A DNA stretch of 44,616 bases from Burkholderiaceae bacterium (GCA_013696665.1 JACCYC010000060.1:1-44616), one strand, 5' to 3'; positions 14,547 to 24,097 are shown, counted from the first letter of the stretch. Notes: generated by a model not told the origin, from the sequence alone. A program made the numbers and translations.

Positions 14547-17405
14547 ATGATGAAACAGTTGCAGGCCAACTCTTACTTGTTTGGCGGCAACGCGCCGTAT
14601 GTCGAGGAGCTCTATGAGCGCTATCTCGACAATCCGGGCTCCGTTCCGGAACAATGGCGCGCCTACTTCGATCAAATGCAACTGGTGCCCGCGGCAGACG
14701 GCTCGCCCGATTCGCGCGACGTTGCGCACGCACCTATCGTCGAATCCTTTGCACAACGCGCAAGGGCCAATGCATTTGCGCCAAAGATTGCTTCCGGTGA
14801 TCTATCGGTCGCGCGCAAGCAGGTGCATGTGCAGTCGATCATCGCGGCGTATCGGTTTCTCGGCAATCGCTGGGCCAACCTCGATCCGTTGCAGCGCCGC
14901 GAGCGACCCACAATCCCAGAGCTCGAGCCCGCGTTCTATGACCTGACCGAAGCCGACATGGACACCGTATTTTCGGCGTCCAACACGTACTTCGGTCCGG
15001 AGCAGATGACGCTGCGCGAGATCGTGCAGGCGCTGCGCGAAACGTATTGCGGCAGCATCGGCGCCGAGTACATGTTTGTGTCCGATCCTGCGCAAAAGCG
15101 GTGGGTCCAGCAAAAACTTGAATCGATTCGAGCCACACCGGCGTTCAGCGCAGAACACAAGAAGGAAATTCTTGGCCGGTTAACCGCGGCCGAAGGCCTC
15201 GAACGCTATCTGCACACCAAATACGTCGGCCAGAAGCGGTTTTCGCTTGAGGGCAGCGAGAGCTTCATCGCTTCGATGGATGAGCTGGTGCAACGCGCGG
15301 GCAGCAGCGGCGTGCAGGAGATCGTCATTGGCATGGCGCATCGCGGCCGGTTGAACGTTCTGGTCAACATCCTGGGCAAGATGCCGCAGGATCTTTTCGC
15401 AGAGTTCGAAGGTAAGGTCGCATCAGACTTGCCCGGCGGCGATGTCAAATATCACAACGGATTTTCGAGCGATATCTCCACGCCGGGCGGTCCGGTGCAC
15501 CTGTCGCTGGCATTTAACCCGTCGCACCTTGAAATCGTGAACCCGGTCGTCGAGGGATCTGTCCGCGCACGGCAGGAACGCCGTGGCGACCGAGAGGGCG
15601 ATACGGTGCTTCCAGTACTGGTGCACGGCGACGCGGCCTTCGCAGGACAGGGCGTCGTGATGGAAACGCTGAACCTTGCACAAACCCGCGGCTACGGCAC
15701 CGGGGGCACCGTGCATGTGGTGATCAACAATCAGATCGGCTTCACAACCTCCGACCCGCGCGATACGCGCTCGACGCTGTACTGCACCGACGTCGTCAAG
15801 ATGATTGAAGCGCCAGTGTTTCACGTCAACGGAGATGACCCCGAGGCGGTGGTGCTGGTGACGCAGTTGGCGATGGACTTCAGGCAGGAATTCAACTCGG
15901 ATGTCGTGATCGACATCGTGTGCTTCCGTCGACTTGGGCATAACGAACAGGACACGCCGGCCGTTACGCAGCCGTTGATGTACACAAAGATCTCGCAGCA
16001 TCCGGGTGTTCGCAAGGTCTATGCAGACAAACTGATCACGCAAGGCACCCTCAACGCCGACCAGCCCGATGAGATGTTGAAGGAGTTTCGGGCGGCAATG
16101 GACGAAGGCCGCGGAACGTCTGACCCGGTCCTGACCAATTACAAGAGCAAGTTCGCGGTCGACTGGTCAACGTTTTTGAACCGCAAGTGGACTGACAACG
16201 CCGACACCGCGGTGCCACTGGCCGAGTTGAAACGGCTGGCCGACCGGATCACAACCATCCCGTCCAATTTCAAATTGCACCCGCTGGTTGAAAAGGTGGT
16301 GGCCGATCGCCGCATGATGGGTGAAGGCAAGGTGCCGCTCGATTGGGGCATGGCCGAGCACCTCGCGTACGCAACATTGCTATCAAGCGGGTACGCGGTG
16401 CGAATCACCGGACAAGACACAGCGCGCGGCACCTTCTCGCACCGACACGCGGTCCTGCACGACCAGAACCGCGAAAAGTTCGATGAGGGCAGCTACACAC
16501 CGCTTGAAAACGTGTCGGAGGGGCAGGCTCCGTTCACGGTGATCGATTCGGTGTTGTCGGAGGAAGCATGCCTTGCGTTCGAATATGGTTATTCAAGCGC
16601 AGAGCCGAATGCGCTCGTAATCTGGGAGGCGCAGTTTGGCGACTTCGTCAACGGTGCGCAGGTTGTCGTTGATCAATTCATTTCGTCGGGTGAGGTCAAG
16701 TGGGGACGGCAGTCGGGCCTGACGCTGATGCTGCCGCATGGCTACGAGGGTCAGGGCCCCGAACACTCGTCGGCCCGTCTCGAGCGTTTTCTGCAGCTTG
16801 CCGCTGATAACAACATGCAGGTGGTCCAGCCAACCTCGGCCGCGCAGATTTTTCATCTACTGCGCCGCCAGATGATCCGGCTGTTTCGCAAGCCGCTTGT
16901 AATCATGACGCCGAAATCGTTGCTGCGCGCAAAGGACGCGACGTCGGATCTTGCCGAACTTTCAAAAGGCGAGTTCCGGACGGTGATCGGCGAAACCGAT
17001 GCCTCCATCGACGTCAAGAAAGTCAAGCGCATCATCGGGTGCTCGGGCAAGGTCTATTACGACCTGGTCAACGCGCGGCGCGAGCGCGAAGAGAAAGATG
17101 TTGCGATATTTCGCATTGAGCAGCTGTACCCGTTTCCGCACAAGGCGATGATCGCGGAACTCAAACGTTATCCGGCGCTGACAGAAGTCGTGTGGTGTCA
17201 GGACGAGCCCGCTAACCAGGGGCCGTGGTTCTACGTGCAGCATCACGTGCTGGAAAACATGACTGACGGTCAAAAACTTGCCTACGCAGGACGGAGCGCC
17301 TCGGCATCGCCTGCGGTGGGTTACTACGCCAAGCACAGTGAACAGCAGAAGGCGCTGATTGAGCAGGCATTCGGCAAGCTCAAGGGCCTGGTGTTGAACA
17401 AGTAG
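14547..17405 (+). CDS. sucA: 2-oxoglutarate dehydrogenase E1 component
   Basis: ThDP-dependent E1 of the 2-oxoglutarate dehydrogenase complex, 952 residues, full length (E. coli 933). It begins with the short E2-binding region (YLFGGNAPYVEELYERYLDN), and has the SucA blocks IGMAHRGRLNVL, HGDAAFAGQG near residue 360, NNQIGFTTSDPRD, and the C-terminal EYGYS, FGDFVNGAQ and GYEGQGPEHSSARLERFL blocks. ATG 14547 has AGGAGG eight bases upstream; the adjacent ATG 14550 is possible. Starts the sucA-odhB-lpd-zapE operon, divergent from the ferredoxin-dependent enzyme for the same substrate. Confidence 0.97.
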   Translation: MMKQLQANSYLFGGNAPYVEELYERYLDNPGSVPEQWRAYFDQMQLVPAADGSPDSRDVAHAPIVESFAQRARANAFAPKIASGDLSVARKQVHVQSIIAAYRFLGNRWANLDPLQRRERPTIPELEPAFYDLTEADMDTVFSASNTYFGPEQMTLREIVQALRETYCGSIGAEYMFVSDPAQKRWVQQKLESIRATPAFSAEHKKEILGRLTAAEGLERYLHTKYVGQKRFSLEGSESFIASMDELVQRAGSSGVQEIVIGMAHRGRLNVLVNILGKMPQDLFAEFEGKVASDLPGGDVKYHNGFSSDISTPGGPVHLSLAFNPSHLEIVNPVVEGSVRARQERRGDREGDTVLPVLVHGDAAFAGQGVVMETLNLAQTRGYGTGGTVHVVINNQIGFTTSDPRDTRSTLYCTDVVKMIEAPVFHVNGDDPEAVVLVTQLAMDFRQEFNSDVVIDIVCFRRLGHNEQDTPAVTQPLMYTKISQHPGVRKVYADKLITQGTLNADQPDEMLKEFRAAMDEGRGTSDPVLTNYKSKFAVDWSTFLNRKWTDNADTAVPLAELKRLADRITTIPSNFKLHPLVEKVVADRRMMGEGKVPLDWGMAEHLAYATLLSSGYAVRITGQDTARGTFSHRHAVLHDQNREKFDEGSYTPLENVSEGQAPFTVIDSVLSEEACLAFEYGYSSAEPNALVIWEAQFGDFVNGAQVVVDQFISSGEVKWGRQSGLTLMLPHGYEGQGPEHSSARLERFLQLAADNNMQVVQPTSAAQIFHLLRRQMIRLFRKPLVIMTPKSLLRAKDATSDLAELSKGEFRTVIGETDASIDVKKVKRIIGCSGKVYYDLVNARREREEKDVAIFRIEQLYPFPHKAMIAELKRYPALTEVVWCQDEPANQGPWFYVQHHVLENMTDGQKLAYAGRSASASPAVGYYAKHSEQQKALIEQAFGKLKGLVLNK

Positions 17406-17415
17406 CGGAGCAGCA

Positions 17416-18663
17416 ATGTCAATTATTGAAGTCAAGGTACCGCAGTTATCCGAGTCCGTCGCCGAAGCGACGCTGCTGCAATGGAAAAAGAAGCCGGGCG
17501 AATCCGTCGCCATCGACGAGACGCTGATTGAAATCGAGACCGACAAGGTTGTTCTCGAAGTTCCGGCGCCGGCTGCAGGCGTATTGGCAGAGATTGTTCG
17601 GGCTGATGGCAGCACCGTGCTGGCGGGTGAACTGATCGCGCGGCTTGAGACAGATGGAAAGGCAGCGCCGCCGGTGAAACCAGCGCAGCCGGCTGCAGCG
17701 CCCGTTGCACCCGCGGCGCCGTCTTCTGGCGCGAAGGGCGGGATTGCAATGCCGGCGGCTGCGAAAATGATGGCCGACTCCGGAATCACCGCGTCGCAGG
17801 TGACCGGCACTGGCAAAGACGGTCGGATCACGAAAGGTGATGTGATTGGCGTCGCTGATGCCAAGGCAACGCCCGCGGTCTCGACGCCTGCACCTGCGCC
17901 CGCCGCCGTTCGACCTGCGCTACCGGCGGTCAAGGCGCCAATTGAAATCGGCGAACTCGCCAACCGTCCGGAGCAACGCGTGCCGATGTCGCGGCTGCGG
18001 CAACGTGTAGCGGAGCGGTTGGTGCAGTCGCAATCGACCGCCGCCATTTTGACGACATTCAACGAAGTCAATATGCAGCCGCTAATGGAACTGCGCGCGC
18101 GTTACAAAGAGAAATTCGAAAAAGAACACGGCGTCAAACTCGGCTTCATGTCGTTTTTCGTCAAAGCCGCGATTGCCGCGTTGAAGCGATACCCAGTGGT
18201 CAACGCGTCGATCGACGGCACCGACATCGTCTATCACGGCTACTTCGATCTCGGAATAGCAGTGGGCTCGCCGCGCGGACTTGTGGTGCCAATCCTGCGT
18301 GATGCGGATCAGATGACGTTTGGCGACATCGAGAAAAAAATTGCTGACTTCGGCAAACGCGCCGGCGAGGGCAAGCTGGCGCTGGAAGAACTCACCGGCG
18401 GCACTTTTTCGATTTCCAACGGCGGCGTGTTTGGCTCGATGCTGTCGACGCCGATCATCAATCCGCCGCAGTCTGCGATCCTGGGAATTCACGCAACCAA
18501 AGAGCGCCCGGTCGTAGAAGACGGCCAGATCGTGATCCGCCCGATGAATTATCTGGCGCTTTCCTACGATCACCGGATCATTGACGGCCGCGAAGCGGTA
18601 CTTGCCCTGGTGGCGATGAAGGAAGCGCTCGAGGACCCGGCGCGACTGCTACTCGAAGTCTGA
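17416..18663 (+). CDS. odhB: Dihydrolipoyllysine succinyltransferase (E2 of 2-oxoglutarate dehydrogenase)
   Basis: 415 residues. One lipoyl domain (residues 1-77) with the lipoylated Lys at 44 in ETDKVVLEVP; an Ala/Pro-rich linker; the E3-binding domain at about 110-145 (MPAAAKMMADSGITASQVTG); a second linker; and the acyltransferase core with catalytic HRIIDG (H386, D390). One lipoyl domain is normal for OdhB/SucB. It starts ten bases after sucA, and its stop overlaps the ATG of lpd by one base. Also called sucB. Confidence 0.97.
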   Translation: MSIIEVKVPQLSESVAEATLLQWKKKPGESVAIDETLIEIETDKVVLEVPAPAAGVLAEIVRADGSTVLAGELIARLETDGKAAPPVKPAQPAAAPVAPAAPSSGAKGGIAMPAAAKMMADSGITASQVTGTGKDGRITKGDVIGVADAKATPAVSTPAPAPAAVRPALPAVKAPIEIGELANRPEQRVPMSRLRQRVAERLVQSQSTAAILTTFNEVNMQPLMELRARYKEKFEKEHGVKLGFMSFFVKAAIAALKRYPVVNASIDGTDIVYHGYFDLGIAVGSPRGLVVPILRDADQMTFGDIEKKIADFGKRAGEGKLALEELTGGTFSISNGGVFGSMLSTPIINPPQSAILGIHATKERPVVEDGQIVIRPMNYLALSYDHRIIDGREAVLALVAMKEALEDPARLLLEV

Positions 18664-20090
18664 TGGCGAAACAATTCGACGTTGTCGTCATTGGCGGCGG
18701 ACCGGGCGGTTACATTGCAGCGATCCGTGCGGCGCAGCTCGGATTTACAGTGGCATGCATCGACGATTGGAAAAACAAATCAGGTGGGCCGGCGCCCGGC
18801 GGAACATGCACCAACGTAGGTTGCATTCCGTCAAAGGCGTTGCTGCAATCTTCCGAGAATTTTGATCACGCAGGTCATGCATTCGCCGACCATGGGGTCA
18901 CCATCAAGGGTCTGAGCCTCGATCTCGCAAAGATGCTCAGCCGCAAGGATGCGGTTGTCAAGCAGAACAACGACGGCATTTTGTATTTGTTCAAGAAGAA
19001 CAAGGTCGCGTTCTTCCACGGGCGTGGATCATTCGTTTCCAAAACGAACTCGGGCTATGAGATTGCAGTGTCCGGACCTGCTGATGAGACCATCACCGGG
19101 CAGCACGTCATTGTCGCCACCGGATCGGCCGCACGCCAGTTGCCGGGTGCGGATTTCGACGAGCAATTTATTCTGAGCAACGACGGTGCACTATCGCTGC
19201 AAGCTGTTCCGAAGCGTCTGGGAGTCATCGGTGCCGGCGTTATCGGGCTTGAGATGGGTTCCGTGTGGCGTCGACTCGGCTCAGACGTGACCATCCTTGA
19301 AGCATTGCCTACGTTTCTGGGCGCGGTCGATGAGCAGATTGCCAAGGAAGCGGCGAAAGCATTTGCCGCACAAGGGCTCAAAATTCAGCTCGGCGTAAAC
19401 ATCGTTGGGGTCAAGACGGAGAAAAAGGGCGTTACGCTGAACTACGCGGACGCAGCGGGACAGACGCAATCACTCGCGGTCGATACATTGATTGTGTCCA
19501 TAGGCAGAGTGCCCAACACGAACGGGCTCAACGCTGAAGCCGTGGGTTTGAAGCTCGACGAGCGCGGGTTCGTTGCGGTCGATGATGAATGTCGCACAGC
19601 GGCTGCAAACGTCTGGGCCATTGGCGATGTGGTACGCGGACCCATGCTGGCGCATAAGGCTGAAGAAGAGGGCGTTGCGGTGGCCGAGCGAATCGCTGGC
19701 CAGCATGGACACGTTAACTTCAACACGATTCCGTGGGTCATTTACACATCGCCGGAAATCGCATGGGTTGGCCAGAACGAACAGCAGCTGAAAGCCGAAG
19801 GCCGCGCCTACCGCTCCGGGAGTTTTCCATTCATGGCGAACGGCCGTGCACGCGCCCTCGGTGACACCACTGGAATGGTCAAATTTATTGCCGATGCAAA
19901 AACTGACGAAATTCTCGGCGTTCACATCATCGGCCCCTCCGCGTCGGAACTGATTGCCGAGGCGGTGGTGGCAATGGAGTTTCGCGCCTCGAGCGAGGAC
20001 ATTGCCCGCATATGCCACGCGCACCCATCGCTGTCGGAAGCGGTCAAGGAAGCCGCACTCGCGGTCGATAAGCGCGCGTTGAACTTTTAA
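18663..20090 (+). CDS. lpd: Dihydrolipoyl dehydrogenase (E3)
   Basis: FAD- and NAD-dependent flavoprotein of 475 residues that reoxidises dihydrolipoyl groups of E2. FAD fold VVVIGGGPGGY; redox-active disulfide C49/C54 in GGTCTNVGCIPSKAL; NAD fold GVIGAGVIGLEMG; and the C-terminal His-Glu pair in HAHPSLSEAVKEA (H454, E459). Its place inside the operon points to the 2-oxoglutarate complex, though E3 can be shared with other complexes. The ATG overlaps the odhB stop. Confidence 0.97.
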   Translation: MAKQFDVVVIGGGPGGYIAAIRAAQLGFTVACIDDWKNKSGGPAPGGTCTNVGCIPSKALLQSSENFDHAGHAFADHGVTIKGLSLDLAKMLSRKDAVVKQNNDGILYLFKKNKVAFFHGRGSFVSKTNSGYEIAVSGPADETITGQHVIVATGSAARQLPGADFDEQFILSNDGALSLQAVPKRLGVIGAGVIGLEMGSVWRRLGSDVTILEALPTFLGAVDEQIAKEAAKAFAAQGLKIQLGVNIVGVKTEKKGVTLNYADAAGQTQSLAVDTLIVSIGRVPNTNGLNAEAVGLKLDERGFVAVDDECRTAAANVWAIGDVVRGPMLAHKAEEEGVAVAERIAGQHGHVNFNTIPWVIYTSPEIAWVGQNEQQLKAEGRAYRSGSFPFMANGRARALGDTTGMVKFIADAKTDEILGVHIIGPSASELIAEAVVAMEFRASSEDIARICHAHPSLSEAVKEAALAVDKRALNF

Positions 20091-20109
20091 TTCGTGCTCC
20101 GACCGCGTT

Positions 20110-21210
20110 GTGATTCGTGACTTCGGCAGTCACCTGGACAGCGCGCTTGCGCAGCGCGGTTTCTCGCTTGATTTATCGCAGCAAGCCGCGGCTTCCAGGC
20201 TGCAGCAACTGTTCGACGATTGGGTCGACTACAAGGCGCAGCGTTCGAACGCGTTGAAGAAGCTGATCGCCCACCCGCCGGCTCCGCGCGGCGTGTATCT
20301 GTGGGGCGGCGTCGGGCGCGGGAAAAGCTTTTTAATGGATGTTTTTTTTGCTGCCGTCCCAGTGGTGCGCAAGACGCGCGTGCACTTTCATGAATTCATG
20401 CGCAGTGTGCATCGGGAGCTCGACGAGCTCAAAGGTACCGAGAATCCACTCGATGCAGTTGCCGAGCGGATTGCTGAGCGCCACCGACTGATTTGCTTCG
20501 ACGAGTTTCACATCTGCGATATTGCCGATGCAATGATCTTGCACCGGCTGCTCGCGCGGTTGTGGGAATTGAATGCCGGGTTCGTGATCACATCGAACAC
20601 CGCGCCTGACGGGTTGTACCCCGATGGCCTGCACCGAGATCGTTTGTTGCCTGCGATCGAACTGCTGAAGAGCCAGCTCGACGTATTGCACGTTGATGGC
20701 GGGATTGACTATCGACGGCGTGCGATCGGTGATGTCTCGGTCTATCTAATCCCGGGCGGCCCCGCGTCGGATCAGGCATTGCAGACTGCCTTTGAACGCA
20801 TTTCCGAAGCGGGTGACCAAAGTTGCGTGCTTAACATCGAATCGCGCAAGATTCGCGCGCGGCGCCGCGCCGGCGGCGTTGTGTGGTTCGACTTCGCAGT
20901 GCTATGCGGCGGCCCGCGTTCTCAGCTTGACTACCTTGAGATCGCCGCACAGTTTCATACCGTATTAGTCTCGAACATTCCAAGAATGAGTGCCGGGCAG
21001 GCCTCCGAGGCGCGGCGATTCACCTGGTTGATCGATATTCTATACGACCATCGCGTCAAGTTGATTGCTTCGGCCGAGGCGCCGCCCGAGGCGCTGTACG
21101 TCGCAGGCGCGCTGACCAACGAGTTTGCGCGTACCGTTTCGCGCTTGCATGAGATGCGATCATCTGCGTATCTCGAGATGCCGCGGCGGGCCGTCGTCGC
21201 GAGTCCTTAG
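20110..21210 (+). CDS. zapE: Cell division protein ZapE (AFG1-like ATPase)
   Basis: P-loop AAA-type ATPase, 366 residues. Walker A GGVGRGKS at 66-73, Walker B LICFDEFH with D131-E132, and the family block VITSNTAPDGLYPDGLHRDRLLPAI. E. coli ZapE binds FtsZ and acts on the division ring during stress; the mitochondrial homologue AFG1 acts in protein quality control. GTG start, 19 bases after lpd. It follows lpd in many betaproteobacteria and likely belongs to the same transcript; no functional link with the TCA cycle is established. Confidence 0.92.
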   Translation: MIRDFGSHLDSALAQRGFSLDLSQQAAASRLQQLFDDWVDYKAQRSNALKKLIAHPPAPRGVYLWGGVGRGKSFLMDVFFAAVPVVRKTRVHFHEFMRSVHRELDELKGTENPLDAVAERIAERHRLICFDEFHICDIADAMILHRLLARLWELNAGFVITSNTAPDGLYPDGLHRDRLLPAIELLKSQLDVLHVDGGIDYRRRAIGDVSVYLIPGGPASDQALQTAFERISEAGDQSCVLNIESRKIRARRRAGGVVWFDFAVLCGGPRSQLDYLEIAAQFHTVLVSNIPRMSAGQASEARRFTWLIDILYDHRVKLIASAEAPPEALYVAGALTNEFARTVSRLHEMRSSAYLEMPRRAVVASP

Positions 21211-21246
21211 CGTCATCCTTGGATCTTTGCGCACGTTAAACCGCTG

Positions 21247-21957
21247 ATGAGAACAATCTGGCTGCTCGCCGCGCTTCTGACATTGCCGGCAATGGCAAGC
21301 GACTTCAGCGCACGTTATCCGGTAGGCAGCATTCAGGATAGGGTGCGGGCGCAGGCTGCGCTGAAAGACGCCGATACCGAACTGGGTGCAATTGCACGCA
21401 ACGCGAGGTCTCGAGACGCCGAATGCCTGCGCGGATTCCTGGTCAATTCATGCCGCGACGATGTGCGCCGTGAGAAGGAATTGGCTGAACGCGAGGTGCG
21501 GCGTGTACGGGTCGAGGCGCGCGATCTGCAACGTCAAATGGATGCACAACAGTCGGCCGGGCGTCGAGCCGCCCAGGCAGCGGAACGCGAGCTCAAAGAC
21601 GCGCAACGTCCAAAACCGCCGGGTGTCACGTCGACTCCAGGCGATCGGGCCCGGGTTGAAATGCGTGATGCCAGCGCCGCAGCAAAGGCGAACGCTGTTC
21701 CCGCTTCGGAACGCGTTTCGCCGGGTGTTTTGACAGAGCCCGCGCGCGCCGCCCAACCGAGGTTAACCGCTGCGCAGCGCGCGGACAACGCACGTAAGTT
21801 CGAGCAGAAACAGCTGCATGCGCAAGAGCGGGTCCGGCAACAGGAACTCGAGTGTGCTGAGCGCGAGACGAGGCGACTCGACAAGCGCAAGCAGGTTGAA
21901 CGGCGCGAAGCCGAGCGCGAAGTGCTGCGCAAGAAGGCCGCCGAGTCGACGCGGTGA
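21247..21957 (+). CDS. Secreted, highly charged coiled-coil protein of unknown function
   Basis: 236 residues; I do not recognise a family. The start MRTIWLLAALLTLPAMAS is a good signal peptide with likely cleavage after the second Ala-Ser region, so the protein is probably periplasmic. The rest is rich in Arg, Glu, Ala and Gln, with two helical coiled-coil stretches (about 30-120 and 175-236) separated by a Pro/Ala/Ser-rich linker. One Cys pair (in AECLRGFLVNSC) could form a disulfide. The stop overlaps the GTG of the Hsp70-like gene in a GTGA, so the two are probably translated together. Confidence 0.75.
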   Translation: MRTIWLLAALLTLPAMASDFSARYPVGSIQDRVRAQAALKDADTELGAIARNARSRDAECLRGFLVNSCRDDVRREKELAEREVRRVRVEARDLQRQMDAQQSAGRRAAQAAERELKDAQRPKPPGVTSTPGDRARVEMRDASAAAKANAVPASERVSPGVLTEPARAAQPRLTAAQRADNARKFEQKQLHAQERVRQQELECAERETRRLDKRKQVERREAEREVLRKKAAESTR

Positions 21958-23279
21958 AAAGCGGGCATGGCAACACGGGCTGTGCCCTGTGCTGCGCGAT
22001 CGACTTCGGAACCTCGAATTCTGCTGTGGCGCGGTCAATTTCGGACCCCGCCAACCCGGAGATAACGCGTATCCAATTTGCACCGCTGGAGCATGGCGCG
22101 ACGAGCATGCCGACCGCGGTGTTCTACAACGCAGATGACGGCAGTCGCAGTTTTGGTCGTGCCGCGATCGTCGCGTACGTTGATGGATATGACGGCAGGC
22201 TGATGCGTTCGATCAAGAGCATTCTCGGTTCGGATTTGATGGACGAGGTGACAGAGCTCGGAAACGGACTACAGATTCGATATATCGACGTCGTCGTCGC
22301 CTATCTGCGGCACATCCGGCAGGTCGCGCAGTTGCACTGGCAGCGGCCGATCGATCGGGTCGTAATCGGGCGACCGGTTTTTTTTGTCGATGACGATCCG
22401 CGCCGCGATGCAAAGGCTCAACAGACGTTGCTTGCGGCGGCGCGCGCAGCCGGCATGTCAAGCGTGGAGTTTCAGTTCGAGCCGATCGCCGCCGCGCTGG
22501 ACTACGAATCGAGGCTGCAGGCAAGCGACGGCGAGCGCCTGGTGATGGTGGCAGACATCGGCGGTGGCACATCCGACTTCTCGGTCGTGCGAGCCAGCGC
22601 AGCGGCGCACGGCCGGACTGATCGGCGCGCCGATATTCTTGCGAACCATGGTTTGCACATAGCGGGAACCGACTTCGATCGAGCGGTCAATCTGGCGAAG
22701 ATCATGCCGACCCTCGGCATGAATGGAGGTGGGCCGGGCGGGCTGCCGGTGCCGTCCAAGATTTATTTCGATCTCGCGACGTGGCATCTGATCAACACTA
22801 CCTACGTCCCGAATCGCATCATCGAGCTACGCATGATGCGCAACATGTACGACGACTCGTTAGCACACCAACGGTTGATGCGTGTGCTCGAACAGCATCG
22901 CGGGCACGATCTGGCGGCGCGCGCCGAGAGCGCAAAGATCGAAGTGTCGGAGTCCGGTGGTGCGACCATCGAACTCGGTTTTGTCGAGCCCGGGCTTGAG
23001 CTATCGTTTGTCGAGCGCGAGCAGCAAGTGGCGTTGCAGGCGGAGGTCGATCGCATCGTAGAAACTGCTCGGCAGACCGTCAAAATGGCGCAGCTCGCGC
23101 ACGATCGTGTCGACGCAATCTATTTCACCGGCGGTTCCACTGGACTGGACTTTCTGGCCACGCAACTGGCTGCGGCATTTCCGCGCGCAGCGGCGGTCCG
23201 TGGCGATCGGTTTGCCAGCGTCGTCAGCGGGCTTGCAATTACCGCGGAGCGTAGGTTCGCCGCGCAGGAAGATGCGTGA
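21954..23279 (+). CDS. yegD: Hsp70-family (YegD-like) chaperone
   Basis: Actin/Hsp70-fold ATPase of 441 residues, about two thirds of DnaK length and lacking the classic substrate-binding lid, as in YegD. Phosphate-1 motif AIDFGTSNSAVA at about 15-26, connect/phosphate-2 motif VADIGGGTSDFSVV near 199-212, and the adenosine motif IYFTGGSTGLDFL near 395. It starts with GTG overlapping the preceding stop. It converges on a PP2C phosphatase gene. In E. coli, yegD is near yegI (kinase), yegK (PP2C-like) and yegL, so the pairing may be meaningful. Substrates unknown. Confidence 0.88.
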   Translation: MKSGHGNTGCALCCAIDFGTSNSAVARSISDPANPEITRIQFAPLEHGATSMPTAVFYNADDGSRSFGRAAIVAYVDGYDGRLMRSIKSILGSDLMDEVTELGNGLQIRYIDVVVAYLRHIRQVAQLHWQRPIDRVVIGRPVFFVDDDPRRDAKAQQTLLAAARAAGMSSVEFQFEPIAAALDYESRLQASDGERLVMVADIGGGTSDFSVVRASAAAHGRTDRRADILANHGLHIAGTDFDRAVNLAKIMPTLGMNGGGPGGLPVPSKIYFDLATWHLINTTYVPNRIIELRMMRNMYDDSLAHQRLMRVLEQHRGHDLAARAESAKIEVSESGGATIELGFVEPGLELSFVEREQQVALQAEVDRIVETARQTVKMAQLAHDRVDAIYFTGGSTGLDFLATQLAAAFPRAAAVRGDRFASVVSGLAITAERRFAAQEDA

Positions 23280-23332
23280 TCCGAACGTGCGTGCAAGGCG
23301 CGGCGGTCGCGCCAACAGCAACTGCCGAATGA

Positions 23333-24097
23333 TCAGCTGCGACGTGTCGGAAGCGGCTCGAACTTGATGATCGCCAGCGACAGATTGTCACCGCGGCCTT
23401 CGCAGCGCTCGCGTGCAAGCGCCATCATTTCCTCAGAGGCGTCGCGTGGCGACAACTCACTTAAGAGACGCGCGAGTTCGTCGGGCTCAAAGTAGGCCCA
23501 CATCCCGTCGCTTGCGAGTAGAAATACATCGCCCTCCCGGAGGCTGTGCTCTTCGCCAATGACAACCTTTGGCTTCTTGTTGATGCCGAGCGCGCTGACA
23601 AGAATGTTCTTGTAGCGCTGCGCCGCGATCTCCGCATCTTCGAAGCGGCCTTCCTCGCGTAGCTGTTGCGCGTACGTCTGGTCTTCGGTCAGATGGATCA
23701 ATTTCCCGCCGCGGAAGAAGTAGAGGCGCGAGTCTCCCGCGTGAGCCCAGATCGCATATTGCTTCTTGACGATCAAGGCGCACACGGTGGAGTGTGGTTC
23801 CTTTTCGCTCGATACTGCGGTCAGGCGAATGACGGTATGCGCTTCGGCAGCCAAGTGCAGCAGGAGTTCGCGATAAGTCGAGTCATGCTCCGACATGTCG
23901 CAAAACAAGCTCTCAGCCGTAGAAATGACCTGATCAGCTGCCTGCCTGCCCCCTGTGCGACCGCCCATGCCGTCGGCCACAATAGCCAGCATGGCTCCTG
24001 GGTTGCGCTCGCTGGTAATGATGGCGACCCGATCCTGCTGTTCGTGGCGATCGCCGATATGAGTGGCTACGCAAGCGCTGACTTTATAGCTGGACAC
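23333..24097 (-). CDS. PP2C-family serine/threonine protein phosphatase
   Basis: Metal-dependent phosphatase of 254 residues, cytoplasmic. The metal-binding motifs are complete: ADGMGG (D42), HAGDSRLY (D122), LASDGMW (D197) and GDNLS (D237), plus the early D22 in EQQDR. This fits stand-alone bacterial PP2C enzymes that dephosphorylate proteins. No partner kinase is visible in the window. GTG 24097 gives the whole domain, although its ribosome binding site is weak. Transcribed toward the YegD-like gene with 53 bases between stop codons. Confidence 0.9.
   Translation of the reverse strand: MSSYKVSACVATHIGDRHEQQDRVAIITSERNPGAMLAIVADGMGGRTGGRQAADQVISTAESLFCDMSEHDSTYRELLLHLAAEAHTVIRLTAVSSEKEPHSTVCALIVKKQYAIWAHAGDSRLYFFRGGKLIHLTEDQTYAQQLREEGRFEDAEIAAQRYKNILVSALGINKKPKVVIGEEHSLREGDVFLLASDGMWAYFEPDELARLLSELSPRDASEEMMALARERCEGRGDNLSLAIIKFEPLPTRRS

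Noticed and set aside
16962..18071. Open frame of about 370 codons antisense to sucA/odhB
   Set aside because: Ala/Gly/Ser-rich shadow across two genes with unmistakable motifs.
23297..23313. GGCGCG-GCGGT-CGCGCC hairpin between the yegD-like and PP2C genes
   Set aside because: Only six pairs, no T run on either side; such GC palindromes are common in this DNA.
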